64,000 nucleotides of DNA from Cyclobacterium lianum (GTDB lineage Bacteria > Bacteroidota > Bacteroidia > Cytophagales > Cyclobacteriaceae). The notes beneath the pieces were generated by a model. The model searched no databases, was not told the DNA's origin, and saw nothing but the letters and a program-made list of their open reading frames with translations. The DNA lies in assembly GCF_900143075.1 (NCBI RefSeq), contig NZ_FRCY01000001.1, forward strand, positions 593,514 through 657,513, written 5' to 3'. Positions 16,780 to 25,391 of this stretch are shown here, in pieces (position 1 is the stretch's first letter; every line of letters starts with the position of its first letter). A program made the position numbers and the translations under genes.

Positions 16780-17016
16780 AATAGTGCTCGTTGATGGAAC
16801 CGGCATTTCCTTGTTCCCTGCCTGTTGGTGAGTTTGAAATTGGTTCACAAATAGATATCTTAGGAAAGCAGAACGGTTTATTTACAAGAGAAGCCGGTCG
16901 CAATGCCCATCCGATGAACGATTCGGTGAGAAACTTGAGCTGTAATTACTCCTGTTTACTCGAGGCAAATCTTTGTAGCTAGCAGATGCTTTTGGATGGA
17001 AACTAATGCATGAAAC
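16780..17016. other. intergenic, nothing recognised
   Basis: Together with the fragment before it this makes a ~600-base stretch without an intact gene. An open frame from 16791 has no family resemblance. No hairpin or promoter stood out. Confidence 0.5.
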
Positions 17017-18078
17017 ATGTCTAACATTAAGATAAATAGCATCTCCTGCTTATTCACTCTATTTTTCTTTATGTCCACAGCTTTATTGTGGGCACAAAGT
17101 GAATCTATAAATGAAGAGAGATTCGTATCCATCGGGGGAATTGAGCAATGGATTACAATAAAAGGTGACGATAAAAGCAATCCCATCATCCTTTTTCTGC
17201 ATGGTGGTCCGGGGAGCACATTGAGTCAATTTGATAACAATATGTATGCCGGTTGGGAGAAGGATTTTGTTCTGGTAAATTGGGACCAAAGGGGGGCCGG
17301 AAAAACCTTTGGCCGCAGTGCTCCTTCTGACATAAATGAAGAATATTATGTAGAAAATCCATTGAAGGTAGAACAGATGACCAAAGACGGGGTCGAGCTT
17401 ACAAGGTATATTCTTGATTACCTTGATAGTCAAAAACTAATACTGGTGGGCACTTCCTGGGGTTCTATTCTTGGCATGAAAATGATTTTGGATAGCCCTG
17501 AGATTTTTGATGCCTATCTGGGCCACGCTCAGGTAGTGAATTTTTCCAGAAATATCGACTATGCTTATAATAAGGTTCATGAGTTGGCTATTGAATCTGA
17601 AGACCTTATTTCATTGGATGTGCTTGATTCATTAGGTGAGCCACCTTATGACGATGCCAGAAGTTACGGCCAATTATTGCGAATAGTAAAAAAATATGAG
17701 AGAGATCGTTCTATTCCTGCTCCTGATGCATGGTGGGAAATAGCAGCTCAATATGACAATGATAAAGATAGGAAAGCAAGAAATGATGGGGATGACTACT
17801 CCTTTATCAATTTTGTCGGACATGCCAAACTTGGGATAGAATCGATGGTTTCAGCCATTGATTTCGACAAGGATGGTTTGGTAATTGAAGTCCCCGTCTA
17901 TTTGATACAGGGAGAGCAAGACATATTGACCTCAAAAGAGCTCACCAAACCTTATTTTGATAAAATTCAGGCCCCAAAAAAGGAATATTTTTTAGTACCT
18001 GATGCGGCACATGGGCACAATCAATCGATCGTTGACAAACAACTTGCAGTAATCAATCAGATCTTATCGCAAAAGTAA
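17017..18078 (+). CDS. secreted alpha/beta hydrolase, proline iminopeptidase-like
   Basis: A 353-residue alpha/beta hydrolase with an N-terminal signal peptide ending near ALLWAQ, so it is exported. The oxyanion motif HGGPG (in ILFLHGGPGSTLSQ), the strand VLVNWDQRGAGKTFG, and the nucleophile elbow LVGTSWGSILG (Ser147) are those of the prolyl aminopeptidase group. The catalytic Asp is probably in YLIQGEQDILT and the His in VPDAAHGHNQ. It might release N-terminal proline or hydrolyse another small amide or ester. It stands alone between a gap and a DUF3052-like gene. Confidence 0.9.
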   Translation: MSNIKINSISCLFTLFFFMSTALLWAQSESINEERFVSIGGIEQWITIKGDDKSNPIILFLHGGPGSTLSQFDNNMYAGWEKDFVLVNWDQRGAGKTFGRSAPSDINEEYYVENPLKVEQMTKDGVELTRYILDYLDSQKLILVGTSWGSILGMKMILDSPEIFDAYLGHAQVVNFSRNIDYAYNKVHELAIESEDLISLDVLDSLGEPPYDDARSYGQLLRIVKKYERDRSIPAPDAWWEIAAQYDNDKDRKARNDGDDYSFINFVGHAKLGIESMVSAIDFDKDGLVIEVPVYLIQGEQDILTSKELTKPYFDKIQAPKKEYFLVPDAAHGHNQSIVDKQLAVINQILSQK

Positions 18079-18128
18079 AATACCATCGACAAAATCCAAT
18101 CACAAAGTTTTTAACGAAGACTGATTAT

Positions 18129-18602
18129 ATGACACCTTTATTCAAAAAGCTAAACTATAAGGGACAGGAGCAAATCCTGGTGGTCAATGCGCCCGAATCA
18201 TTTAAAAAAGAACTGGATGCGCTGGCCCAATCTACCGAAGTGATCATTTACAGTGATTCCGCTAAGCCTGAGGCGGTAACATTTGCCCTTTGTTTTGTGA
18301 TGACCCAGGCGGAAATCGATCGCTTTATTTCCACTGTTGAAAGAAAGCTGCCGGGAGATGTGGTCATCTGGATATGTTATCCCAAAGCCAGTTCAAAGCG
18401 GTACAAATGTGATTTTAACCGGGACACGGGTTTTGGGATCCTTGGTGATTACGGGCTTGAAGCGGTCAGGCAGGTTGCCATTGACGAGGACTGGAGTGCC
18501 TTGCGGTTCCGGAAAGTGGAATATATCAAAAATATTACGCGAAGGGAGAGCTTTGCATTGACCAAAGAAGCAAAGCGCCGAACGAATAGGAGGGGAGAAT
18601 GA
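18129..18602 (+). CDS. conserved hypothetical protein, DUF3052-like
   Basis: A 157-residue soluble protein without a signal peptide or membrane segment. The segment VIWICYPKASSKRYKCDFNR, followed by the conserved ending GLEAVRQVAIDEDWSALRF with RKVEYIKNITR, is one I have seen in proteins labelled DUF3052 or as hypothetical proteins of Bacteroidota. The fold seems to be an alpha/beta Rossmann-like one. The role is not known. A second small gene starts 25 bases downstream and may be co-transcribed. The family name is from memory. Confidence 0.7.
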   Translation: MTPLFKKLNYKGQEQILVVNAPESFKKELDALAQSTEVIIYSDSAKPEAVTFALCFVMTQAEIDRFISTVERKLPGDVVIWICYPKASSKRYKCDFNRDTGFGILGDYGLEAVRQVAIDEDWSALRFRKVEYIKNITRRESFALTKEAKRRTNRRGE

Positions 18603-18627
18603 AATTTGTGGTAAGCTTAATTTGGTG

Positions 18628-19095
18628 ATGGGTGTGGTATACAGGAAGTCACAAACCGGCTGGGTAGTAATAACGATCTTTGGATCGGTCAGCATCTTTC
18701 TCTTCCTCGCCTTTGTGAATCAATGGGGAAGCAAGCCACTTCCTCTTACACCATTCCTGGTTCTGGAGCTGTTTTTCGTGGGGCTTGGTTTTTTGTTTTA
18801 CAAACTAACCGTTGAACTCGGTGAATCGACACTCCGACTCACCTATGGAATTGGCCTGATCAGAATCACATTTGAAATGGACCAACTGTTGGAAACAGAG
18901 ATTATCAGCACCCCATGGTACTACGGACTAGGTATCCGGATAACGCCAAAAGGCATGCTGTACAATATACAAGGTTCGAAGGCAATCAAGATCGATTATA
19001 TGCGAAAGGACAAGAAAAAGTCGGTTATGGTTGGAACACCGGAACCCGGGCGACTGAAGAAAGCGCTGGAAGATAGCAGTAGAGAACAAGGGTAG
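18628..19095 (+). CDS. small membrane protein with PH-like C-terminal region
   Basis: A 155-residue protein with two membrane helices (WVVITIFGSVSIFLFLAFVN and FLVLELFFVGLGFLFYKLTV) followed by a beta-rich cytoplasmic tail (ESTLRLTYGIGLIRITFEMD, then RITPKGMLYNI) that resembles bacterial PH-like domains. ATG at 18628 is chosen because the upstream TTG (18622) and GTG (18625) only add two residues. The function is unknown. It follows the DUF3052-like gene on the same strand. Confidence 0.68.
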   Translation: MGVVYRKSQTGWVVITIFGSVSIFLFLAFVNQWGSKPLPLTPFLVLELFFVGLGFLFYKLTVELGESTLRLTYGIGLIRITFEMDQLLETEIISTPWYYGLGIRITPKGMLYNIQGSKAIKIDYMRKDKKKSVMVGTPEPGRLKKALEDSSREQG

Positions 19096-19326
19096 TTTCC
19101 TAACCAGAATCGGGCAGGCACGAACCAGTCACTTTGCAAGCTTACCATCGAACTTCATCTTACCGCTTTCCCCGGGAAAATTGCGTTGCTCAGTATCCAC
19201 TTCACTTCGCTTATTGCTTCTTTTTCCGAATGCGAGGTACGCAATGCAGCTTTATGAATGCCCGCCGGGAACTGGTCCAATAAAATAATAACCCGATATT
19301 GCAGCCGGATATATAAACCGACTCAA

Positions 19327-19653
19327 ATGAATTGGATACTATTGGTGATTGCCGGCCTATTTGAGGTCGCTTTTGCTGCCTGCCTCGGCAAAGCGAAAGC
19401 AGCATCCGGTATAGAGGCTACCTACTGGTACCTGGGATTTTTGATTTGCCTTGGGATCAGCATGCTGCTGTTGGTAAAGGTGACCCAACAGCTACCGATC
19501 GGAACGGCCTATGCGGTATGGACCGGCATTGGGGCTGTAGGGACGGTACTGATTGGAATAGTGATTTTTAAGGAACCGGCCACCTTCTGGCGCCTGTTTT
19601 TTATCAGCACATTGATCGCCTCCATTATCGGACTAAAATTAGTTTCGCACTGA
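19327..19653 (+). CDS. small multidrug resistance (SMR) family transporter, SugE/Gdx-like
   Basis: A 108-residue four-helix inner-membrane protein of the SMR family. The first helix MNWILLVIAGLFEVAFAACL has the essential Glu (residue 13), and WTGIGAVGTVLIGIVIFKEP is the conserved helix 3-4 stretch; the pattern is nearer to SugE/Gdx guanidinium exporters than to EmrE. These work as dual-topology dimers. ATG at 19327 is the only start giving the family N-terminus. I looked for a guanidine riboswitch in the 230-base leader and saw no convincing ykkC or mini-ykkC structure. Its stop codon overlaps the methyltransferase fragment that follows. Confidence 0.88.
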   Translation: MNWILLVIAGLFEVAFAACLGKAKAASGIEATYWYLGFLICLGISMLLLVKVTQQLPIGTAYAVWTGIGAVGTVLIGIVIFKEPATFWRLFFISTLIASIIGLKLVSH

Positions 19654-20080
19654 CCTGATTTGGTCCGAAGGGGCCATTTACAATATAGGTTTTGAAAGCG
19701 GTATAAAGCACTGGAAGAATTTCCTGAAAACCGGGGGTTATTTGGCCCTGACTGAAATCACCTGGATCAGTCTTGCCCGGCCAAAAGAAATTGAGGATTA
19801 TTGGCATCAGGCCTACCCGGAAATAGCTACCGCATCCGATAAAATCAGGATATTAGAGCACAATGGTTTTTCACCGGTAGCCTACTTTTATCTTTCGCCG
19901 GAAAGCTGGACGGATCACTACTATAAGCCCCTGGAAAAGCATTTTGCAACTTTCCTGGACCAGCAGGGCCATTCCGAACCTGCCAAAAAAGTGGTTGCAG
20001 ATACGAAAATGGAAATGGAATGGTATCAAAAATACAAGGATTTTTACAGTTATGGGTTTTATATTGCAAAGAAAATATAG
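19652..20080 (+). pseudogene. class I SAM-dependent methyltransferase, N-terminally deleted remnant
   Basis: A frame beginning inside the stop codon of the SMR gene reads DLIWSEGAIYNIGFESGIK, then FLKTGGYLALTEITWIS and continues to the end YSYGFYIAKKI at 20080. This is the C-terminal ~140 residues of a small-molecule methyltransferase, from motif II (D-L-I-W-S-E-G) and motif III (L-K-T-G-G-Y-L) onward. The SAM-binding motif I half is missing, and a TAG lies in frame just upstream (19640-19642). A downstream ATG could at best give a 112-residue inert piece. A deletion that joined it to the SMR gene is likely. Confidence 0.75.
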
Positions 20081-20254
20081 GGAAAGAAATGTCAGGTTAA
20101 GTCTTCTAAAATCAGTGCGAAAGGAGCTTTGGTTTGAAATTAAAAAAAAATTGCCGAGTAATTTAGTCCCGCCTTCGTCCTGTTGCAACACGAGGCCCTG
20201 CTGGCATGATTCGGCTTTGAAGCTTTCTGATCCATCATCTAAAACGAGATAGCT

Positions 20255-21601
20255 GTGAACATAAAAATTATTTTTGCGCTGTTTTTATGGCATGTGTCTG
20301 CCGGTTTTTCTCAGGAGCCCGGTCTGAATGCTAAATTCGATCGCCTTGCCGCATCTTATCAAAAAGTTTATGGCTTCTCAGGCACCATTTTATTTGTCTC
20401 TGATAACCAAAAGACATTTGAGAAAAGCTATGGCCTGGCCAATAGAAGTTTCAACCAAAGAAATCATCCCACTACCCGCTTTTCGATCAACTCTGTTTCG
20501 AAAATTTTTACCACTGTGGCTGTGCTGCAGTTGGCAGAGGAAAATAAAATCGGGCTGCAGGTACCAATTTCACAATACCTGAACGAACTGGAGGCAGATT
20601 GGGCAGACCGCGTCACCGTACACCACTTGCTGAGCCATACTTCCGGACTCCCCAGGGAATCGGGGGTACAGCCGGAGGATGAACTGACTTTTACCGAGCA
20701 GCTAGGGCTGGTGGGGAAGCAATACCTGCTCTTTGATCCGGGAGAGCGATACGAATATTCCAATTCCGGGATCATACTTTTGGGCGCACTGATCGAACAG
20801 GTCAGCGGGATGGACTATGGGGCATATATCGATGCCCGCATTATCCGGCCACTGCACCTGGATAACACCGGATACTACCGGAGTAGAAACGTGGTGGAGC
20901 GACAAGCCGTGCCCTACCGGCTTTCTGCCAATGGGCTGGAATTTACCCAAAGGAGCAAGCATTTTGGCGACAATGCCGGTGGTGGCCTGTATTCCAATCC
21001 CTCGGATCTTTTTTCCTTCGTTAAAGGGCTGGAAGCGCAGCAGTTGCTGTCAGAGAAGTATACCGAATTGATGTTCCGGCCGCAAATTAAAAGCGGGGAA
21101 TCCGATGAAGAAGGCTATGGCTGGAGTATCAAATATTTTGGGGAAGAGCAAATTTATTTTGCGGCCGGCAGCGGGTACGGTACCAAGAGCGTGATCATTC
21201 GCATGCCGGAGAGTGGTGATTTTATAGGCATCACCTCCAACTGGGGCAACACCCCCATCCTGCAATTGCTGCGGGACCTGTACCTGACAGCGAGAGGGCA
21301 GCCTGTTTCCCTGCCTTCAGATGACGGTCTCGCTGATCCAGGGGCCTATTCAGACCGGATGGGGCAATATACCTTTGTGAGAGGAGAGCTGAAAAAACAC
21401 CTGGGCATGGACCGTGAAGAGATACGCCTGCATGAATTTGAGGGGCGCCTGTTTTTGGACGATGAGCTCCTGGCGGCGGGTGAAGGCTACCTGCGGCTTA
21501 CCTATACGGATGAATTGAAAATTTTTTTCAAAAACCAGCAAATGATCATCGAAATCAACGGCAACACCCTGATTGGAAACAGGACATTACCGGGTCAGTA
21601 G
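20255..21601 (+). CDS. secreted serine hydrolase, class C beta-lactamase/PBP fold
   Basis: A 448-residue exported hydrolase. The signal peptide (IIFALFLWHVSAGFSQ) is cleaved near residue 20. The catalytic S80-V-S-K83 lies in FSINSVSKIFTTVAVL, the YxN motif is Y-S-N in YEYSNSGIILLG, and a G-S-G-Y-G-T-K stretch stands at the position of the third motif. A C-terminal ~100-residue beta domain follows, as in proteins with a DUF3471-like tail. It may be a D-aminopeptidase or esterase; not a proven beta-lactamase. The start is GTG at 20255, the only codon giving the whole signal peptide. Confidence 0.9.
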   Translation: MNIKIIFALFLWHVSAGFSQEPGLNAKFDRLAASYQKVYGFSGTILFVSDNQKTFEKSYGLANRSFNQRNHPTTRFSINSVSKIFTTVAVLQLAEENKIGLQVPISQYLNELEADWADRVTVHHLLSHTSGLPRESGVQPEDELTFTEQLGLVGKQYLLFDPGERYEYSNSGIILLGALIEQVSGMDYGAYIDARIIRPLHLDNTGYYRSRNVVERQAVPYRLSANGLEFTQRSKHFGDNAGGGLYSNPSDLFSFVKGLEAQQLLSEKYTELMFRPQIKSGESDEEGYGWSIKYFGEEQIYFAAGSGYGTKSVIIRMPESGDFIGITSNWGNTPILQLLRDLYLTARGQPVSLPSDDGLADPGAYSDRMGQYTFVRGELKKHLGMDREEIRLHEFEGRLFLDDELLAAGEGYLRLTYTDELKIFFKNQQMIIEINGNTLIGNRTLPGQ

Positions 21602-22046
21602 CCCATCCGGACCGGGGCAGAAAAGCTGAAAAGGGTGATCCCTTGCTGGTTATTGGTCTAAATCCCTTGCTTTCAAAATAAATGGTATCAGCAGAGGATG
21701 ATTTCTATCCGAAATGATTAATTTGAAAACAATAATTGATGCATATCAGACAGGTATTTGGAGTTTACCTGCCTTTGTGTATTCTTGTATAGATTTTACC
21801 CACAATAGACTCTCATGGCGAAGAAAAATAGTCAGGTAGAATTTGTAAAAAGGTTTGAAAAGGTTGAACTCGGAGTAAAACCTCGGACTATTTATGAAGT
21901 AAACCTGCACTACTTCTAATCATTAATGGACTAGCTGTTTCCTTTTTAAGAAATCATATCCACCTATGTCCACCGCAAATACCAAAAGTACGTCCGTACA
22001 TAGGAGTTGGCTATGATTTGAGTTGGCATCCCCGTAAACGAAGAGA
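21602..22046. other. intergenic stretch with one doubtful small open frame
   Basis: No recognised gene in 445 bases. A 34-codon frame from ATG 21815 to TAA 21919 (MAKKNSQVEFVKRF at its start) has a natural look but no known family. No terminator-like hairpin was seen after the serine hydrolase. Confidence 0.45.
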
Positions 22047-22514
22047 ATGACTCAATCTGAACTGATAATTTTAAATTTTAAAGAAATAAGAAGAAGGAGC
22101 ATGAAGCTCTGGAATGGACTTCCCGAGAGCCATTATCATTGGAGGCCTGACGAGAAAGCCATGACTGCTATAGAAATGGTTAGGCACGTTTTGCAAGCCG
22201 ATTATGGCTGGAATATTATCATCAATAATGGGAATATGACAAATTATCAAACGCCCTGGAAAAATCGACCATTCATTAGCCTTGCAGATGAACTTGAATT
22301 TGCTGAACCCTATAGAAAGGCGTTTTTAAAAACTGTTGGCCAATTTTCGGATACGCAATTAAGCGAAACCGAAATCATTCACCCTGGAAATGGTGAAAAG
22401 AAAATTCTCGGACCCTATTTACTACGGATTGGATATCACGAATCGGTTCACGCAGGCCAGTTCATTTCGTATTTACGAACAATGAAAATAGGCTGTCCGG
22501 AAATATGGGACTAA
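22047..22514 (+). CDS. DinB family protein
   Basis: A 155-residue four-helix-bundle protein of the DinB/YfiT superfamily, metal-dependent transferase-like proteins. The first helix (LNFKEIRRRSMKLWNGLPES) is followed by HYHWRPDEKAMTAIEMVRHV, which provides the first His, and the last helix has GYHESVHAGQFISYLRTM with two more His residues; three histidines are the usual metal site. The family's reactions are mostly unknown; some use thiol cofactors such as bacillithiol or mycothiol. It is convergent with the AraC-TPR gene, 23 bases apart. Confidence 0.86.
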   Translation: MTQSELIILNFKEIRRRSMKLWNGLPESHYHWRPDEKAMTAIEMVRHVLQADYGWNIIINNGNMTNYQTPWKNRPFISLADELEFAEPYRKAFLKTVGQFSDTQLSETEIIHPGNGEKKILGPYLLRIGYHESVHAGQFISYLRTMKIGCPEIWD

Positions 22515-22537
22515 AAAATACCAGAACACTCCTGACA

Positions 22538-24586
22538 CTAAATCAAACCCTTGGCCTCCAATGATTTTTTCAGGGCCCCATGCTTTTCCCAGAACCGATC
22601 CTTTATCCGCTGCATCAGGCTCTTAAATTCCGGATGTTCTTTGAGGGGGGCGATTAATGGGTCTAGTTCGAAAAACAGGACAATCCAGTATTGGTAATTT
22701 TCCTGTTGGGAGAAAATGCGCAATTGCTCAAAGGCCTGCTTAATTTTTCCTTCCTGCGCGTACAATACAGCCATACTGGCACTTTTGTAGATGGATTGGT
22801 CCTGCTCGCAATACCGGGCATAAGCATTGTAAAATTCTGCGGCACGCTCAGGGTAGCCCATTTTTTCGTACACCAGCCCGATTTTGATATCCTCCTGGGG
22901 ATAAATGCCCAGTCCCTGTTTTTCCCTTTCGGTAACAAACTGCTCGTAGTAGACAAAGGCTTTGGTATAGTCTTCCTGAAAATAATGCATTTTTGCCACT
23001 TCCTGCAGGATGTCCAGCCGGCTGCTATCCTTCTGCCATTCCTCCAAAAGCAGCGTAGTAGTCTGCTTTATGTCCCGGTTTTTGGCGTACAGTATATAGG
23101 CATTCAGGAAAGGAGCATATTCGTTGTCCGGGTTGAAAGCTATTGATTGGTTGATATACCGGATGGATTCGTCTACAAAGCCGTTTTGGATCAAGGCATT
23201 GCTCAGGTGCAGATAAGTATAGCTTTTGTTTACCGAGTCTTGCGTGCCCACGTCCAGTTGAATGCCTTTCAGGGCATATTCCAGGTACCGGGCGGTGTTG
23301 GGGGTAATGCGTGCATAGAAATCCGCCAGCAGTTGGATCACCGGCAAAGAGTTGGGATTGTATTCCAGTGCTTTCTCCAGGTGGGGCAGGGCCAGTCGAT
23401 ACTCCTTTGTGTGCAGGTAATACAATGCTTTGGCAATCAAGCTTTCGGCAGATTTAGAATCATACAGGAGTGCCTTGTCGGCGTAGTTGTTGATGAGGTC
23501 CGTGAATTGTTTCTCAATCTGATAGATGTCGAGGTAATAGTAGGAAATGGCCAGATTGGCATAGGACAGGGCGAACTGTGGGTCTTCTTCAACCGCCTTT
23601 TCAAGCAAGGGAATGGCCGTAAGCAGCCCCTCCCGATTTTGTTCATTCATACGTTCCAAGGCCTGCAGGTAATAATCGTACGCAATGAGGTTGTCCGTAG
23701 GCTGCTTTTCGATGCGTTCCAGTTCAGCTGGAGTAACCACTACTTTGATAGCATCGGTGATTTCGCCGGCTATTTCGTTTTGCAGGGCGAAAATATCTCC
23801 GATTTCACGGGTGTATTGTCCAGACCACACCGGTTGATCCGTCGCTGCTTCCACCAGTTGCATGTTGAGCAAGACCTGTTCGCCCACACGTTGTCCGCTG
23901 CCTTCCAGAATATAGCTGACCCGGAGGATTTCTGCTATTTCCGGAATGGACAGGTCTGTATTTCGGAATTGTTCCACCGAAGTTCGGCTGACCACCCGCA
24001 GGTCCTGGATCTTTTGTAATTTACTCAGCGCCGATTCCATCAGGCCATTGATGAAATACAGGTTTGCGGAATCGCTGCTTTCGTTTTTGAAGGGCAAAAC
24101 TGCAATGGATTTCTCCTGTTCGGTGCTGCGGTCAGGAAGTAAGGACCTAAAAATAAAAAAAGAAACAGCAAATAGCAGGATCACTAGCCCTGCCAATGCG
24201 GTCAGCCGGTATTTTTTTCCGGGTAGGAAAGGAGCGGGTGGTTCCTTTCTGCTTTTTCGGGCCTCACCCGGAGCGTAGCCATAGTGCTCCCGAAAACATT
24301 TGATAAAATAGGAAGTACTGCCAAAGCCTACCTGAAAGGAAATCTCCGAAACAGTTAGAGAAGTTTGTTTCAGCAATTCCATGCCTTTTTTCAGCCGTAT
24401 CTGCCGGATGTATTGACTGGCGGAGAGATGGGTGTATTTCTTGATTTTCCGGAGCAGATTTGACCGGCTCATGTTCATGGCCTCAGCCAACTCGGATACC
24501 CCGAAGTCTTCCTGTGAAACATTGTCCAGGACAATGGCCTCTATGGTATCGATAAATGCTTCGCCTGAAATGGATGGGTCTGACAT
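22538..24586 (-). CDS. membrane-spanning AraC-type regulator with TolB-like and TPR domains
   Basis: A 682-residue one-component regulator. Residues ~1-115 are an AraC double helix-turn-helix (FGVSELAEAMNMSRSNLLRK and LTVSEISFQVGFGSTSYFIK), about residues 127-151 a single membrane helix (LTALAGLVILLFAVSFFIF), then a TolB/FlgO-like domain (SIAVLPFKNESSDSANLYFI, later AAEILRVSYILEGSG-like text), and the rest tetratricopeptide repeats (e.g. ALSYANLAISYYYLDIYQIE). The DNA-binding part is cytoplasmic and the sensor part lies across the membrane. It is transcribed away from an ankyrin lipoprotein gene. The domain order is the reverse of the C-terminal-HTH protein at the left edge. Confidence 0.92.
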   Translation of the reverse strand: MSDPSISGEAFIDTIEAIVLDNVSQEDFGVSELAEAMNMSRSNLLRKIKKYTHLSASQYIRQIRLKKGMELLKQTSLTVSEISFQVGFGSTSYFIKCFREHYGYAPGEARKSRKEPPAPFLPGKKYRLTALAGLVILLFAVSFFIFRSLLPDRSTEQEKSIAVLPFKNESSDSANLYFINGLMESALSKLQKIQDLRVVSRTSVEQFRNTDLSIPEIAEILRVSYILEGSGQRVGEQVLLNMQLVEAATDQPVWSGQYTREIGDIFALQNEIAGEITDAIKVVVTPAELERIEKQPTDNLIAYDYYLQALERMNEQNREGLLTAIPLLEKAVEEDPQFALSYANLAISYYYLDIYQIEKQFTDLINNYADKALLYDSKSAESLIAKALYYLHTKEYRLALPHLEKALEYNPNSLPVIQLLADFYARITPNTARYLEYALKGIQLDVGTQDSVNKSYTYLHLSNALIQNGFVDESIRYINQSIAFNPDNEYAPFLNAYILYAKNRDIKQTTTLLLEEWQKDSSRLDILQEVAKMHYFQEDYTKAFVYYEQFVTEREKQGLGIYPQEDIKIGLVYEKMGYPERAAEFYNAYARYCEQDQSIYKSASMAVLYAQEGKIKQAFEQLRIFSQQENYQYWIVLFFELDPLIAPLKEHPEFKSLMQRIKDRFWEKHGALKKSLEAKGLI

Positions 24587-24817
24587 GAGGATTTTTTAAC
24601 CATCGAATTTACAAATAATTCCCGCAATACATAAGCTAAGATGTGGGCCAATTTCATTGCGGAAAACCCGGATTTGCATCATAATTTATACTCCTGCTTC
24701 ATAATTTTTATCCCCTCCTCAAAATTGATGCTTTTGGCAACATGCCGGTTACACCAGGTTTCGGCACTTCGACGAGCTTCGTAGCAATTAAAATTTCAAC
24801 CAAATAAATACAAATCA

Positions 24818-25378
24818 ATGAAAACGAAAAGAATAAATGCCTTTGTATGTATCGGCTTATTGCTCGCTTTGTCGTTCGGCTGTTCCCCATCTGCTGAAAG
24901 GAAAAATGAAAATGGGATAGAAATACCGGATATGGATATCCATGCCGCGGTACTGGAAGGAAATGTAGATGTAGTTAGGCAGCACATTGAAGCAGGGTCT
25001 GATATCAATAAAAAGGAGCCGCTTGGCGGAGCCACGCCGCTGATCTCAGCGATAACTTTTGGAAAAACCGGGATCGCCCAACAATTCATTGACGCCGGCG
25101 CGGACTTATCTGCTAAAAATAACGATGGATCTACGGCGCTCCATGTGGCTGCATTTTTCTGTCGGGTAGAAGTGGTTCAGGCATTGCTGGATGCGGAAGC
25201 AGATAAAACCCTGCGAAACGAATACGGGGCTACGCCAAGGGAGACCGTAATGGGGCCATTTGAAGCCGTCAAGCCGGTATATGAAATGATGCAAACGCAA
25301 CTGGGGCCCCTGGGCTTACAGCTGGACCTGAAGGAACTGGAAAAGACCCGCCCCGTAATTGCCATGATGCTTCAATAA
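24818..25378 (+). CDS. ankyrin-repeat lipoprotein
   Basis: A 186-residue lipoprotein: signal MKTKRINAFVCIGLLLALSFGC with the lipidated Cys at residue 22. The mature part carries about three ankyrin repeats: MDIHAAVLEGNVDVVRQHIE, then GATPLISAITFGKTGIAQQF and DGSTALHVAAFFCRVEVVQA, each with the helix-turn-helix and AGAD-type hairpin. These bind protein partners; the partner is unknown. It starts 231 bases from the divergent AraC-TPR regulator, which may control it, and ends 13 bases before the acyltransferase gene. Confidence 0.88.
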   Translation: MKTKRINAFVCIGLLLALSFGCSPSAERKNENGIEIPDMDIHAAVLEGNVDVVRQHIEAGSDINKKEPLGGATPLISAITFGKTGIAQQFIDAGADLSAKNNDGSTALHVAAFFCRVEVVQALLDAEADKTLRNEYGATPRETVMGPFEAVKPVYEMMQTQLGPLGLQLDLKELEKTRPVIAMMLQ

Positions 25379-25391
25379 AAACTGTAGAAAG

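Noticed and set aside
19096-19326. Guanidine riboswitch before the SMR gene
   Set aside because: I looked for ykkC-type stems and paired ACGR-loop hairpins and found no convincing one.
23147-24019. A 290-codon open frame on the plus strand opposite the AraC-TPR regulator
   Set aside because: The minus-strand frame has HTH, membrane, TolB-like and TPR parts in order; the opposite frame is compositionally odd and matches nothing.
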